30,949 nt of DNA from a virus. A program made the position numbers and the translations under genes. Within the stretch, counting starts at the first letter, position 1. Each line of letters begins with the position of its first letter. The stretch covers positions 1 through 30,949 of IMG/VR virus record IMGVR_UViG_3300003702_000018, one strand, 5' to 3'. Under the pieces are notes generated by a model. It had not been told where the DNA came from, searched no databases, and was given only the letters and a program-made list of their open reading frames with translations. Positions 14,346 through 23,267 of the stretch are shown here, one piece after another.

Positions 14346-15735
14346 AATCTTTAAACTTATCATCACCAAAAGATGTATTATCAAAAACAGGTGTTTTTGT
14401 TTGTCCTGAATCGACCAAATCTTCTTGAGCAGTAGCTGCCACATCATATAATTTCATCTTAGCTCTATCTACACCTATAACAAATCTCTTATTCGCTGTG
14501 GGATCGTTATAACGATTCTTCAACTGTTTTACCAACATCTGATTCAACCCCTCTAACTCCTCAGTTGAAATCAATGCAAACATTAAATCTGCTGTCGCTG
14601 GTAAACCAAATGATTCAGACGTATCTTCCAGACCAATATCAGTTGATGTAAAACCTTGTCTGGTTGTTTGTGTTGCAGATACGATTGGAACATTTAACTC
14701 TACGGCTAGGCCTCTCATCTCCTCTGCAATACCTTTAATGTATGTGTAAGAGTTTACGTTACTACCATATCTAAATCTCTGTGATGCACAGATGTTAATA
14801 TAATCTACAAAGATAATATCTGGTCTAAATGCCTTTTTCAATAGCAACTCATCATGTAATGCACGAAAATGTCCACAATGGGCAGTCGCTGTAGGATACT
14901 CTTTAACAATTAATCTACCCGTTGTCTTTTTTTGTATCTTAGATACTCGGCTCTCAAACATTCGTCGTGGTAAATCATGTAAATCATCTAATGTTATATT
15001 CATTAAATTAGCATCTACTCTTTCGGCTACCTTTTTCTCTGACATCTCTAAGGTGATATACAATACATTTTTATTCTGCATCAATGTAGACGCAGCAACA
15101 TGACACATGAATAATGATTTACCTACACCGGTACCTGCAAGACATATATTTAGTGTTTTGTTTGGTAGACCACCTTTAGTAATTCGATTAAAGAAATCTA
15201 AATCAAATGGAATCTTATCTTCTTTTGTATGATAAAATTCATAGCGTTCTTCTGACTGTTCTATATAATCATGTCCGATGTGAGTATCAAAAGATACTGA
15301 CAATGCATCCGTTAAAATTGCTGGGATAGCTTCTGCTGTTTGGTTTTTAGACTTACCCTCTATAATATGAATCCCATCTAGTATTGCATTATAGATAGCT
15401 CGATCTTTACACCATTTTTCTGTTTCGTCCAACAACCATTGACTATCAACTTTGGGTACATACGTTTCTAACTCACTAAGATATTCAAACGCATCTCTAT
15501 ACTGTTCTTCACTTAAAGAAACTTTTTGAAGATCAATACTAATAGATTCTACATTAGGTGTACCATTATACTTCTCCACATAGTGAGAGATAACCTTAAA
15601 GATAGTTTTTTCTTTAAAATCTGCAAAGTATTCTTCCTGTATAAAAGGAAGAACCTTGCGTATATATTCCTCATCATAAATGAGGCTAGCTAGGATCGTT
15701 GTTTCTATTCGTTGTGTTAAATTTGATTTGGTCAT
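14335..15735 (-). CDS. 41: Replicative DNA helicase, T4 gp41-like (DnaB family)
   Basis: A 466-residue protein of the DnaB/gp41 size class. An N-terminal helical domain (about 1-150) precedes a RecA-like motor domain with Walker A LAGTGVGKS (about 198-206) and Walker B PDIIFVDYINIC (about 300-311). It has an SATQTTR segment with the typical sensor Gln and a C-terminal arginine-containing region. It should form the hexameric 5'-3' helicase that unwinds the fork and loads primase. Position downstream of uvsX matches T4 order. The start overlaps the 3' end of the preceding gene by about 50 bases, and the end meets the plus-strand gene head-on. Confidence 0.9.
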   Translation of the reverse strand: MTKSNLTQRIETTILASLIYDEEYIRKVLPFIQEEYFADFKEKTIFKVISHYVEKYNGTPNVESISIDLQKVSLSEEQYRDAFEYLSELETYVPKVDSQWLLDETEKWCKDRAIYNAILDGIHIIEGKSKNQTAEAIPAILTDALSVSFDTHIGHDYIEQSEERYEFYHTKEDKIPFDLDFFNRITKGGLPNKTLNICLAGTGVGKSLFMCHVAASTLMQNKNVLYITLEMSEKKVAERVDANLMNITLDDLHDLPRRMFESRVSKIQKKTTGRLIVKEYPTATAHCGHFRALHDELLLKKAFRPDIIFVDYINICASQRFRYGSNVNSYTYIKGIAEEMRGLAVELNVPIVSATQTTRQGFTSTDIGLEDTSESFGLPATADLMFALISTEELEGLNQMLVKQLKNRYNDPTANKRFVIGVDRAKMKLYDVAATAQEDLVDSGQTKTPVFDNTSFGDDKFKDFKI

Positions 15736-16024
15736 GTTCTATACTTGTGTCAATAACATCTAATAATATATCACCGATGGTTGCACTAAACTCACCAGTT
15801 TTTAAATCTTCATCATTTGGATTATACATCACTTCATAGTCAAATGTCAAGGGAAGTTCATCTGCTAATTCAGGATCAACTATATTACCTGCCTCATCAT
15901 AAATTGTCATCTTAACATCGCTATAATTCCACACCACACCTGCATACTTGCCTTCATTTATTTTATAGGCAATTTCATTTGTGTTCTTGTGTTCTACATA
16001 TTGATATGATACACACTTAGACAT
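15686..16024 (-). CDS. Small acidic protein of unknown function
   Basis: A 112-residue acidic protein (many Asp and Glu), mainly beta strand, with the segments EGKYAGVVWNYSDVKMTIYD (about 24-43) and LTFDYEVMYNPNDEDLKTGE (about 59-78). No known domain or catalytic motif is visible. It lies between the 2OG oxygenase and gp41, overlapping both (8 and 50 bases), so it is read in a tightly coupled operon. I associate similar small proteins with the uvsX-41 interval of marine T4-like phages but know no function. Confidence 0.65.
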   Translation of the reverse strand: MSKCVSYQYVEHKNTNEIAYKINEGKYAGVVWNYSDVKMTIYDEAGNIVDPELADELPLTFDYEVMYNPNDEDLKTGEFSATIGDILLDVIDTSIEHDQIKFNTTNRNNDPS

Positions 16025-16595
16025 AATGACAATACGAATGTAATAGATATTTCTTACCAGATACAGGCTTTAACCCTGCATGATACCACATCCATAGTGG
16101 TGGAAACATCAACATACGTCCTCTCTTTGGTTTAATTTGATATGGTATATAAGTTCCTATTTTCTGTAGATTTGCAAAATGTGTCTCTCCCCCTTCTTCA
16201 ACATCATTCAAGTAAATGAAAAAAGCTAAAAATCTTCTAGCTGTCTCATAATTCAAAACATCTACATGAGAATCGAATCTATCATAATCATTAGGTAAGT
16301 AGCGTTTTATTCGGACAGCTTCATATCCATAATTTTCAGGCCACTGTTTAGCATGAATCTTACAATCAATTTTATATCGCATAATATGATCTTGGAATAT
16401 TTCCATCAGTCCTTCTTGTATTTCTTTCCATTCGGGATGATTGGCTAGTGTTATCTGTTCAAAAGATATTACTCCAGACTGATCTTCCAGATGAACAGTA
16501 TCATAGTATTCGTGCGAATCTTCAAACTTTTCTATTAAAGTTTCACATGAAACTTTATCTAATACATCATCATATATTTTTATAAAATTATCCAT
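16017..16595 (-). CDS. 2-oxoglutarate/Fe(II)-dependent oxygenase (prolyl-4-hydroxylase-like)
   Basis: A 192-residue protein with the double-stranded beta-helix signature of this family: an HxD metal motif in FDSHVDVLNYE (about 103-113), a distal His in MWYHAGLKPV (about 167-176), and a basic residue soon after (GKKYLL) for 2-oxoglutarate. The FIYLND-x-x-EGGET-H-F strand (about 125-140) is typical of P4H-like enzymes. The start is the ATG at 16595, which overlaps the previous stop (TAATG) and has an AGGAAAAT ribosome binding site. The target, whether protein, nucleic acid or a small molecule, cannot be read from the sequence. Such genes are frequent in marine T4-like phages. Confidence 0.85.
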   Translation of the reverse strand: MDNFIKIYDDVLDKVSCETLIEKFEDSHEYYDTVHLEDQSGVISFEQITLANHPEWKEIQEGLMEIFQDHIMRYKIDCKIHAKQWPENYGYEAVRIKRYLPNDYDRFDSHVDVLNYETARRFLAFFIYLNDVEEGGETHFANLQKIGTYIPYQIKPKRGRMLMFPPLWMWYHAGLKPVSGKKYLLHSYCHYV

Positions 16596-16834
16596 TACCA
16601 TTTTCCTAGAGGACATTCAGTTCCTTTGGGCCAAAGAACTTTTAATGGCATATAACAATCACATTCTTTACATAGTGGTTTGCTATATCTATCGCATTGT
16701 TCACAAATTTCTATTCTGATATGAGCTCTATCCAAATGTTCCTGAGAAAGGTTTTTCATCCACGAAAGATATCTTTTATTCAATGGAAGAAATTTCTCAT
16801 TATATTTTGTTAGTAAATCTTTTAGCTTATCCAT
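16595..16834 (-). CDS. Small zinc-binding protein
   Basis: A 79-residue protein with a helical N-terminal half and a cysteine-rich C-terminal half: CEQC, then CKECDC, then a final Cys in TECPLGKW. Four or more cysteines in CxxC pairs suggest one structural zinc site. The C-terminal pattern C-x2-C...C-x2-C-x-C...CP-x-GKW is one I have seen in small phage proteins of unknown function. The start is set at 16834, where the ATG overlaps the uvsX stop, although an upstream in-frame ATG (16855) inside uvsX is possible. It lies between uvsX and the 2OG oxygenase. Confidence 0.75.
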   Translation of the reverse strand: MDKLKDLLTKYNEKFLPLNKRYLSWMKNLSQEHLDRAHIRIEICEQCDRYSKPLCKECDCYMPLKVLWPKGTECPLGKW

Positions 16835-17831
16835 AACTAAACTTTTCTTTTGCATAGGTGTCTAATTTTTCCATTATTTCGGGGGTGTAATATTTTTCTG
16901 GATCATTATTGATTGTCTTGCCAAATGTCTTTGTACCATCAGGTAATTCTATACGAGTAGATACTGCCTTAAAAATACCAGCCTCTACCGCCAACTCTAA
17001 CAGACCGTAATACTTATCTAAACCCTTCGTGTAAGACAGCCTAACGTCTACCATTTGATTTTCTTTTGTTAGTCGTGACTTGTATGTCTTACAATGGATG
17101 ATGTTACCTACCACCTCTGTACCATCTTTATCTTTCTTCTTTGAAAGATAAATGATCTGTGAAGCAGCATACTTGAGTCCTGAACCACCACCCATCTCTT
17201 TCTGTGGAAACATAGAACCAATCACATCATAGGTATGATTAGTGAGTATCAATGGCACTCCAAGTTTACCTAATTTCAATGTCAGTACACGAAAAGTAGC
17301 CTTAACTATTTGAGACCTGGTCATATCTCTAGTTTCTTTACCAGCTTCTGTATCTTCAATCTCTTTTGTAGTAGACAACATACCTAAGCTATCAAGGCAC
17401 ATCATCATAGGTTTCTGTTCACTATCTCTATAAGTAGCAAGTACGGCTAATGATTGATGACGAAACTCTTGTACTGTGGTAACTGGTAGTATCACCATAC
17501 GAGTAGAATCTATACCACGTTCCTCAATCATATCTTTAGTGATAGCCGACTCACTCTCAAAGAAAACTACATTGGCCTCTGGATTTTCTTCTAAAAAATT
17601 TTTACAAATACCTAAGACAAAAAATGTTTTGCCTGTTGCTGATTCCCCTGCCAGTGCAGTAATTTTATTTTGAGGTAACCCACCATAAAGGCTACCGGAA
17701 CAAAGAGCATTAAAAATAAAACTGCCAGTACCGACATAACCACTGACATCAGCAGTAGCAAGACCATCACTAACAATTGTACCGTATTCATTTCCAGTTT
17801 CCTTAATTACATTTTTCAAGAAGTTTGACAT
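16827..17831 (-). CDS. uvsX: RecA-like recombinase UvsX
   Basis: A 334-residue RecA-family strand-exchange protein. It has Walker [11 protein letters not shown] (about 57-66), Walker [12 protein letters not shown] (about 138-148) and an LILTNHTYD segment corresponding to the sensor region. It should form filaments on single-stranded DNA for recombination-dependent replication. The start at 17831 is chosen because AAGGAG lies about 8 bases upstream; an earlier in-frame GTG would sit within that ribosome binding site. A 55-residue ORF overlaps its first 29 bases. The location between gp43 and gp41 matches T4. Confidence 0.92.
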   Translation of the reverse strand: MSNFLKNVIKETGNEYGTIVSDGLATADVSGYVGTGSFIFNALCSGSLYGGLPQNKITALAGESATGKTFFVLGICKNFLEENPEANVVFFESESAITKDMIEERGIDSTRMVILPVTTVQEFRHQSLAVLATYRDSEQKPMMMCLDSLGMLSTTKEIEDTEAGKETRDMTRSQIVKATFRVLTLKLGKLGVPLILTNHTYDVIGSMFPQKEMGGGSGLKYAASQIIYLSKKKDKDGTEVVGNIIHCKTYKSRLTKENQMVDVRLSYTKGLDKYYGLLELAVEAGIFKAVSTRIELPDGTKTFGKTINNDPEKYYTPEIMEKLDTYAKEKFSYG

Positions 17832-17970
17832 CTCGTTTTTCTCCTTCACTATAACTCATAGTATACCATTCTATATTATTTTCTTTAAAAAAATTTTCTA
17901 TTTCTCCTTTCTTCTCTAAAGGAGCAAGAAAAGTAGAGTATTTTTGATTTTCATAAACAGCTACTAACAT
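17803..17970 (-). CDS. Small 55-residue ORF upstream of uvsX
   Basis: This ORF of 55 residues ([20 protein letters not shown] at the start) fills the gap between the GNAT-like gene and uvsX. Its ATG overlaps the previous stop (TGATG) and its end overlaps the uvsX start by 29 bases, so it keeps the genome's gap-free pattern. It looks like a small alpha/beta protein with a [17 protein letters not shown] segment. No ribosome binding site stands out, so coupling to the upstream stop is likely. I do not recognise the family. Confidence 0.6.
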   Translation of the reverse strand: MLVAVYENQKYSTFLAPLEKKGEIENFFKENNIEWYTMSYSEGEKRDVKLLEKCN

Positions 17971-18398
17971 CAAATATACTCATAATTATCTGTCATTTCA
18001 TTTTCACTAATCAATTTGGCTCCATTTTTTGTATGAAACTTGTAAGCCATTTCAGTTTTAGGTGAAAGTGTAATGTATCGTTTTATTTCTTTCTTATTTT
18101 CTTTAAGAAAGTCCCATGTCTTAATAACAATTTCTCTACCGGCACCTTTACTATAACTCCACACTGTATAAAATACCGCACACTCTTTCCCCATGGGATC
18201 TACTAAATCTTCTACTGTTTTAGGAACTAGATTAGTATACGCCACACATAAGACAGCATCAACTTCTTCTTCTCTCTTTAAAGCATAAACTTCTCTATTA
18301 TAATTCCATCTAAATTGTTTGTCTAATTCTGGACGTACGGGATCATCTTCCCATTGAGGAAAATACTCTTCCTCTTTTATCCTAATTAAATTTCTCAT
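17970..18398 (-). CDS. GNAT-like acyltransferase fold protein
   Basis: A 142-residue protein that resembles a compact GNAT fold: central strands (DAVLCVAYTNLVP and CAVFYTVWSY), a SKGAGREIV segment (about 94-102) that could serve as the acetyl-CoA pyrophosphate-binding loop (consensus Q/RxxGxG/A), and a closing MAYKFHTKNGAKLI region (about 120-133) like the C-terminal GNAT motif. The acceptor is unknown, and the loop is only a partial match, so the call is tentative. It overlaps the upstream methyltransferase by one base (TAATG). Confidence 0.55.
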   Translation of the reverse strand: MRNLIRIKEEEYFPQWEDDPVRPELDKQFRWNYNREVYALKREEEVDAVLCVAYTNLVPKTVEDLVDPMGKECAVFYTVWSYSKGAGREIVIKTWDFLKENKKEIKRYITLSPKTEMAYKFHTKNGAKLISENEMTDNYEYI

Positions 18399-19648
18399 TA
18401 AAATAAACTTTCAAGAGTAGCTCTACGGGTGTGTCGAAATAAATCTAAATCAGTATTTTTTCCAAAGCACCATACATTCTCTATATAACTCTTTGCCATA
18501 AATTTTTCAAGTTCTTCCTTTGTTTTAAACACATTCTTACCCTGAGGTCTTTGCATAATTCTCATACCCAATTGTCCTAAAAAATTAGGCCGCAAACTAT
18601 CTACTAGTTCATCACAGGAATGATAACGTGTCCCTTTAACTTTAGGATCCATAATGTTAGTCATTAGAAATCCCTTATCACTTAAAGAGGTAAAACTATT
18701 TATTGCCACGGGGAGATAGAACTCATCTCTCCATCGTTCATAATGATTAAATTTTGACCACGACTGATCTTCCTCAAACTTACCTCCCTCATTATATCTC
18801 TCTGTAGAAAAATATGGAGGAGATGTAAATGCACAATCAACATCCTTTATCATATCCCATGGCAAATCTTCAGCACCACATCTATGAAACTGAACAGTCT
18901 TGCCTGGTGCAAGTTTATCAAACTCTTTTACCATCTCTGAATATATTTGAAATGTATTTGGGTTTGGATCACAACCAATATAATGCGTTGCGTTTGATGC
19001 ATAGAAACCAGCAAGTCTATCTCCCCAACCCATAGATGTATCCAATACCGTCTTGGCATCTGTCATGTTATAGATAGTCTTTGCTACAATAGGTTTAAAC
19101 TGTGTTGCAATATATGTACCAAGACGGAGCACTTCCATCACACTCTTGGGACTTAAATCTTGTGATGTATTAACGCCTCTCCATAAACCACCTATAGATG
19201 ACCATACTCGTTTCCAATTTCCTTGTTCCCACACTTGAGCTGGAGCCATAAAACCATACGACCCGCACCGTAACCGTAATTGATTCATAAAATAATCACT
19301 ACACGCATTAAATACTGAAGGTGTATTGATTATTCCTATCCCAAAATTTCTAAAAGAATATTTGTAATCATCATATTTTTCAATCACTTCATTTTCTAAA
19401 TGATCTGTAGGATGATCTATAGGTGTAATGAATTTACTATAATCTGCCTTTTGTAATTTACGAAAGTTATATATCATGTCACTATATTGAAGCTCACGAA
19501 AAGGAAAAGGTGGCCTTTCTTGTTCAACATACTTCGCAATAGTAATTCGGAATTCCTCTTTACCATAGAGCTCTGTACAATAACGAAACTCACCTTTGTT
19601 CAAATAGAAATCATGTTCTTTCAAATAATTATATAGTTTTTCGTTCAT
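18398..19648 (-). CDS. DNA methyltransferase-like protein (SPPY type)
   Basis: A 416-residue protein whose C-terminal two thirds hold a class I methyltransferase: the SAM-binding motif VLDTSMGWGDRLAG (about 198-211), an acidic end of strand 2 (IGCDPN), and the catalytic motif IV TSPPYF (about 274-279), typical of N6-adenine or N4-cytosine amino-methyltransferases. The N-terminal 190 residues are a separate helical region. It resembles the protein at 27206-28210 in motif order and in the unusual GWG/GYG loop. The N-terminal ATG overlaps gp43 by four bases. No restriction partner is adjacent, so self-DNA modification or evasion of host restriction is the likely role. Confidence 0.8.
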   Translation of the reverse strand: MNEKLYNYLKEHDFYLNKGEFRYCTELYGKEEFRITIAKYVEQERPPFPFRELQYSDMIYNFRKLQKADYSKFITPIDHPTDHLENEVIEKYDDYKYSFRNFGIGIINTPSVFNACSDYFMNQLRLRCGSYGFMAPAQVWEQGNWKRVWSSIGGLWRGVNTSQDLSPKSVMEVLRLGTYIATQFKPIVAKTIYNMTDAKTVLDTSMGWGDRLAGFYASNATHYIGCDPNPNTFQIYSEMVKEFDKLAPGKTVQFHRCGAEDLPWDMIKDVDCAFTSPPYFSTERYNEGGKFEEDQSWSKFNHYERWRDEFYLPVAINSFTSLSDKGFLMTNIMDPKVKGTRYHSCDELVDSLRPNFLGQLGMRIMQRPQGKNVFKTKEELEKFMAKSYIENVWCFGKNTDLDLFRHTRRATLESLF

Positions 19649-22125
19649 CCAAATAAATGCTCCAATGTCGTTTGAGTACCATAACTCCTATCTACTTGCC
19701 AATCAATCTGGTCTAAAATAAAAGTTAAAGGCTCAACAAAACTCTTATCAAACATTATATCATAATTTACTAGATCATTCAAGTTAAATTCTTTCGGAAG
19801 TTGTGTCATAAATGAAATAACATTTGATTGATGACCATTAGGTAATCTCAATTCTAAAAATTTTATCTTATCCCCTTCTTGTATTAAAGGATACTTGTTA
19901 ATTAATTTTTTTTCCTTGAGTAGATGATTATATAACAATGCACCTTTAACATGAATAGGTGTTCCTTTTTGAAAGATAGAGGATCTGCTTGTATACTTTT
20001 TTATATTATTACATGATCTAGGATAGGCAATATTTTCAGGTGCCATATTCATAAAAGTTTTACGAAAATCTTGTATAAATGTATTCAATGTTTTCTCATC
20101 TTCATTAATGATAATCTTCAAAGCCGACCTAATCATTTCTCTACATGGTGCTGGCGTCGATGACTTTACTGCCTCTATACCCATAACCTTAATCTGTGGT
20201 TCTGCATATCGGACACCTTCACTATCATATACATTCAAAATATATCTTTTCTTTGCAGTCCAAATACCTTTATCAGCTATAACTTCCCTCGCCATATCCA
20301 TCTTCTGTTGATATGCATTTACATATTCAGCCAACTCCTCATAACATTTGGTGATGTATGGTTCAATCTTTTCTGTTGCAATCTTGGCCAAAAAACTTAC
20401 TGGATCCTTTGGTGTAACTTTAGAAACTAACTCATCAAACCGTACATAAATTGAATCTGTATCTGCTGCTATAATATAATCTACATCAGTTGTCGCTAAA
20501 ACTTTATTAAGATAATCATTTACTTTATTTTCTATCCATCGAATACTCAACTGACCAGATGTTGTAACCGCAGTTGCTAATCTTTCATCATAATATCTGA
20601 AGTATTGATTACCAATTGCACCATAAGCACTATTCAATGCAATCTTTCTTGCCATCTGAATGTTATTATATTTTGAAATTTCGTTTAAGTATTTTTTATC
20701 TTTAGTTTCTTCAAATTTTTGTTTTGCTTGTAACGTCCATTTTTTAAACTTCACTCTTTCATTATACATTTTCTCCATCAACTCAGGTAGAAAGCCTTGG
20801 GCTTCAATAGTAAATCGAGCTCCATTAGGAGTCACTGTAAATTTGCCTTTAGGTACTTCAACCTCTTTGCCTAATAATTTCTCTACATTTACTTCGCCCA
20901 TACCCTCGGGAGCCATAGTTTCTGGTGAAATATTATACTGCATAATCAAATGTGGATACAAACTATTCAAATCAAATGACATGACCCAATTATGCAATCC
21001 TGTTTGTGGCTCTTTAACATATGCACCTTCATACTTTGCATTTTTAATTCTTAGAGATTTCATAGGAATCACAATATTCTTAGTCTTTAAGAAATTGTAA
21101 ATAATAATATCCCACATACGAACCTGTGAATACACGTCCATATAATTTACTTTTGCTTCATAAGCTAGAGTTAGTGCAAGTTCGATAAGTTTCATCTTAT
21201 CTTCCAGTGCATCTACTAATTCAACATCTTTGATATTGTAATCAATGAATGACTGATAATCCTTCGTGTACCATTCTTTGAATGTATCATAAGGATTAAT
21301 ATCTTTTTTGGTCCCCAACTCAACCTCACTTATATAATTTAAAGTATATGATTCTCGATTGGTGTAAGTAAACTTGCGATACAAGTCCAAATAATCTAAT
21401 GATGATATACCTAAGATATTAAATTTCTGTTGGTCTTTACCATATTGTCTAATGTGTTGTTCGCCAACAAAACCCCACGGCGATAAAGTATGCATTACTT
21501 CTTCACCTAACAGTTTAGAAATTCTATTACACAGATATGGTAAATCAAAAAATTGAGTATTCCATCCAGTTACTACATCAGGTGCAGTCGTTGTCCAAAA
21601 TTCTAAAAATTGTTTGAGAAGGTTTAATTCATTTTCACATTGTATATAACGTACATTGGATTTTTCATTCTTGTATTCACCTATACCCCATACAATAATA
21701 GCCTTATTGGAATGATTTTTAACTGTAATAGCTAAGAGAGGTTCAATAGCTTCTTGTGCATTAGGAAAACCATTCTCGCACGCCACTTCAATATCTAATG
21801 TAATAATAAGAATCTTATCTATATCCCAATTGATATAGTCTTCATATTTTTCAGCAATATAACTGTATTGAAAATTATTCAATCCATAGATAAGATGATT
21901 TTGTTCTTTATAATTTTCTAAAAATTCTTTACTATCTTTTATAGAATTAAAAGAAAGAGGTGATACAACAGTACCATTTAAAGTTTTAAATTGTGACGTT
22001 TTTTGAGTAGGGACGTAGAACTCAGGCTTCCATTTAACTTTTTTATTAATGCGCTTGCCATTTTCTATTTCCCTAACTAAAAGGAAATTACCACGTTGAA
22101 TGACATTAATATAAAAATTATTCAT
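19645..22125 (-). CDS. 43: DNA polymerase, family B, T4 gp43-like
   Basis: An 826-residue replicative polymerase with 3'-5' exonuclease and polymerase domains. Exonuclease motifs are DIEVACENG (about 110-118), VTGWNTQFFDLPYL (about 183-196) and YNIKDVELVDALE (about 293-305). Polymerase motifs are SFDLNSLYPHLIMQ (about 380-393), ALNSAYGAIGNQY (about 492-504) and ADTDSIYVRF with the two catalytic aspartates (about 552-562). An extended -10 promoter (TATAAT) ends six bases before the ATG and no ribosome binding site is visible, so the message may be leaderless from that promoter. RegA and clamp genes just upstream follow T4 order. Confidence 0.95.
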   Translation of the reverse strand: MNNFYINVIQRGNFLLVREIENGKRINKKVKWKPEFYVPTQKTSQFKTLNGTVVSPLSFNSIKDSKEFLENYKEQNHLIYGLNNFQYSYIAEKYEDYINWDIDKILIITLDIEVACENGFPNAQEAIEPLLAITVKNHSNKAIIVWGIGEYKNEKSNVRYIQCENELNLLKQFLEFWTTTAPDVVTGWNTQFFDLPYLCNRISKLLGEEVMHTLSPWGFVGEQHIRQYGKDQQKFNILGISSLDYLDLYRKFTYTNRESYTLNYISEVELGTKKDINPYDTFKEWYTKDYQSFIDYNIKDVELVDALEDKMKLIELALTLAYEAKVNYMDVYSQVRMWDIIIYNFLKTKNIVIPMKSLRIKNAKYEGAYVKEPQTGLHNWVMSFDLNSLYPHLIMQYNISPETMAPEGMGEVNVEKLLGKEVEVPKGKFTVTPNGARFTIEAQGFLPELMEKMYNERVKFKKWTLQAKQKFEETKDKKYLNEISKYNNIQMARKIALNSAYGAIGNQYFRYYDERLATAVTTSGQLSIRWIENKVNDYLNKVLATTDVDYIIAADTDSIYVRFDELVSKVTPKDPVSFLAKIATEKIEPYITKCYEELAEYVNAYQQKMDMAREVIADKGIWTAKKRYILNVYDSEGVRYAEPQIKVMGIEAVKSSTPAPCREMIRSALKIIINEDEKTLNTFIQDFRKTFMNMAPENIAYPRSCNNIKKYTSRSSIFQKGTPIHVKGALLYNHLLKEKKLINKYPLIQEGDKIKFLELRLPNGHQSNVISFMTQLPKEFNLNDLVNYDIMFDKSFVEPLTFILDQIDWQVDRSYGTQTTLEHLFG

Positions 22126-22131
22126 TTAATA

Positions 22132-22160
22132 ATTATATCATATATTAGCCAGTAAGTAAA
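22132..22160 (-). promoter_or_regulatory. Extended -10 promoter directly before gp43
   Basis: Minus strand: -35-like TTTACT (22155-22160, four of six), a 17-base spacer, extended -10 TGA-TATAAT (22132-22140). The -10 ends six bases before the gp43 ATG at 22125. It occupies the only gap (19 bases) in this stretch. Confidence 0.6.
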
Positions 22161-22462
22161 GTTTTTCCGTCCACTCTTACATCGGGAACAACTATACCTG
22201 AACCAAATATCTGATTATAATTATTGAGAATATCTTTTACTGGTGTTGTTACAAAAACAACCCAATCTCGATCTACTTTAACTTTGCTTTCGTGTGAAAA
22301 CGGAGACCAAGGTACCAAACCAACATTCACTTTATTACTTCTCCCATCTGCCAATTGCATAATGACCGCAGGATTCTCTATAGTCAAATTTTCTTCATTT
22401 TCACCTACGATATCTCCTACAATATCTTCACCCGACTTCACTCTAATCAATTTTATCGCCAT
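22145..22462 (-). CDS. Sm-like small protein
   Basis: A 105-residue beta-rich protein that starts IKLIRVKSGEDIVGDIVGE and continues with NLTIENPAVIM, matching the strand pattern of Sm/Hfq-like folds (a bent sheet with a conserved Gly-Glu turn). DWVVFVTTPVKDILNNYNQI and FGSGIVVPD close the protein. I associate such Sm-like proteins with the RegA-gp43 interval of marine T4-like phages. RNA binding is expected for the fold but not shown. The ribosome binding site GGAG lies nine bases upstream of the ATG. Confidence 0.6.
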   Translation of the reverse strand: MAIKLIRVKSGEDIVGDIVGENEENLTIENPAVIMQLADGRSNKVNVGLVPWSPFSHESKVKVDRDWVVFVTTPVKDILNNYNQIFGSGIVVPDVRVDGKTLLTG

Positions 22463-22468
22463 TATATA

Positions 22469-22873
22469 TTACTCCATTCGTTTTTTACCAATACTATATT
22501 TTGTTTCTAATTCCCAGTCATCTTTTTCTTTATAAGATAAAACTTTAATTTGTGATAACGGAGCTTTATCTACATCATCACCAATAATTTCTAACAATTC
22601 CCAATCCTGTAATAAACTTGCAATTGTATTTCTTCGTTGAAGATCATTCTGTGATAGATTTGCTTGTTTACCATCAAGTGCAAACAACTCTTTAAAGTGT
22701 ACTATAAAATATCGTCCTTGTTTATGTAAAATATGACAAGATTGATATAATCTTCTTTCCTTACGAGAAGCAACTCCGATACGGGAAAGTGTTTCACGAA
22801 TTTTTAAAAAGTCATCTGCTTCCTTTAGCTTTACCTCGAGCATTAGATCGGGAGTCCATTTCAGGTCTTCCAT
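22469..22873 (-). CDS. regA: Translational repressor RegA
   Basis: A 134-residue protein that matches T4 RegA along its length: DFLKIRETLSRIGVA, then LYQSCHILHKQGRYFIVHFK, LDGKQANLSQNDLQRRN and LLQDWELLEII. RegA binds AU-rich start regions of early mRNAs and blocks ribosome entry. The start is placed at the ATG 22873 with a GAGG ribosome binding site. It adds about ten residues before the usual MLEVKLKEADDF start (22843), which is an alternative. Its 5' end overlaps the gp62 gene by about 60 bases, an unusually long overlap that could couple the two. Confidence 0.92.
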   Translation of the reverse strand: MEDLKWTPDLMLEVKLKEADDFLKIRETLSRIGVASRKERRLYQSCHILHKQGRYFIVHFKELFALDGKQANLSQNDLQRRNTIASLLQDWELLEIIGDDVDKAPLSQIKVLSYKEKDDWELETKYSIGKKRME

Positions 22874-23267
22874 GTTTTCCACCTCGATTTATTATTCTTT
22901 TTATATGTTCAATTTGTTCATCATCTAGTATGTCAAGAGCCTGCCGGGCCTTTTCATTATTATAGCCATAATATTCTTTAACATACTCTATATTTTTTAT
23001 CGTACTCGACCTTAACCACTTACTAAATCTCCTTTTAGGTCTTATACTATTTAGAAAAAATTGAAATTGAAGACACTTATCGAGGTAATGCATTCTATTC
23101 ATTTCATTTACATACAAAATACAATCTGGAAAAGCTGACAATGCTTTATTAATAATGTATGATGGATATTTCTTCTCCCAAAACTCATCTTCACCTGCCA
23201 TTAAATCATCCTTCTGATGATTGATAGCATTAAGATAATGTTTTAATTGATATGGTTGTTCACTCAT
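22812..23267 (-). CDS. 62: Clamp loader small subunit, T4 gp62-like
   Basis: A 151-residue helical protein in the T4 gp62 position between gp44 and RegA. The segments PSYIINKALSAFPDCILYVN (about 35-54) and FFLNSIRPKRRFSKWLRSS (about 70-88) correspond to gp62's ALSQFPECMPAVYAMN and PRGKRYGKWAK stretches. It should join gp44 in the loader that opens gp45 around DNA. Sequence similarity in this family is low, so the call relies partly on order. The start overlaps the SAM methyltransferase gene by eight bases. Confidence 0.85.
   Translation of the reverse strand: MSEQPYQLKHYLNAINHQKDDLMAGEDEFWEKKYPSYIINKALSAFPDCILYVNEMNRMHYLDKCLQFQFFLNSIRPKRRFSKWLRSSTIKNIEYVKEYYGYNNEKARQALDILDDEQIEHIKRIINRGGKHGRPEMDSRSNARGKAKGSR

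Noticed and set aside
18680-18705. AATAAATA on the minus strand within the methyltransferase gene
   Set aside because: One mismatch to the late box and located inside a coding region with no gene start just downstream.
20660-21100. Long plus-strand ORF inside gp43
   Set aside because: Antisense to conserved polymerase motifs; composition (Phe, Ile, Ser, Leu) typical of a shadow frame in AT-rich DNA.
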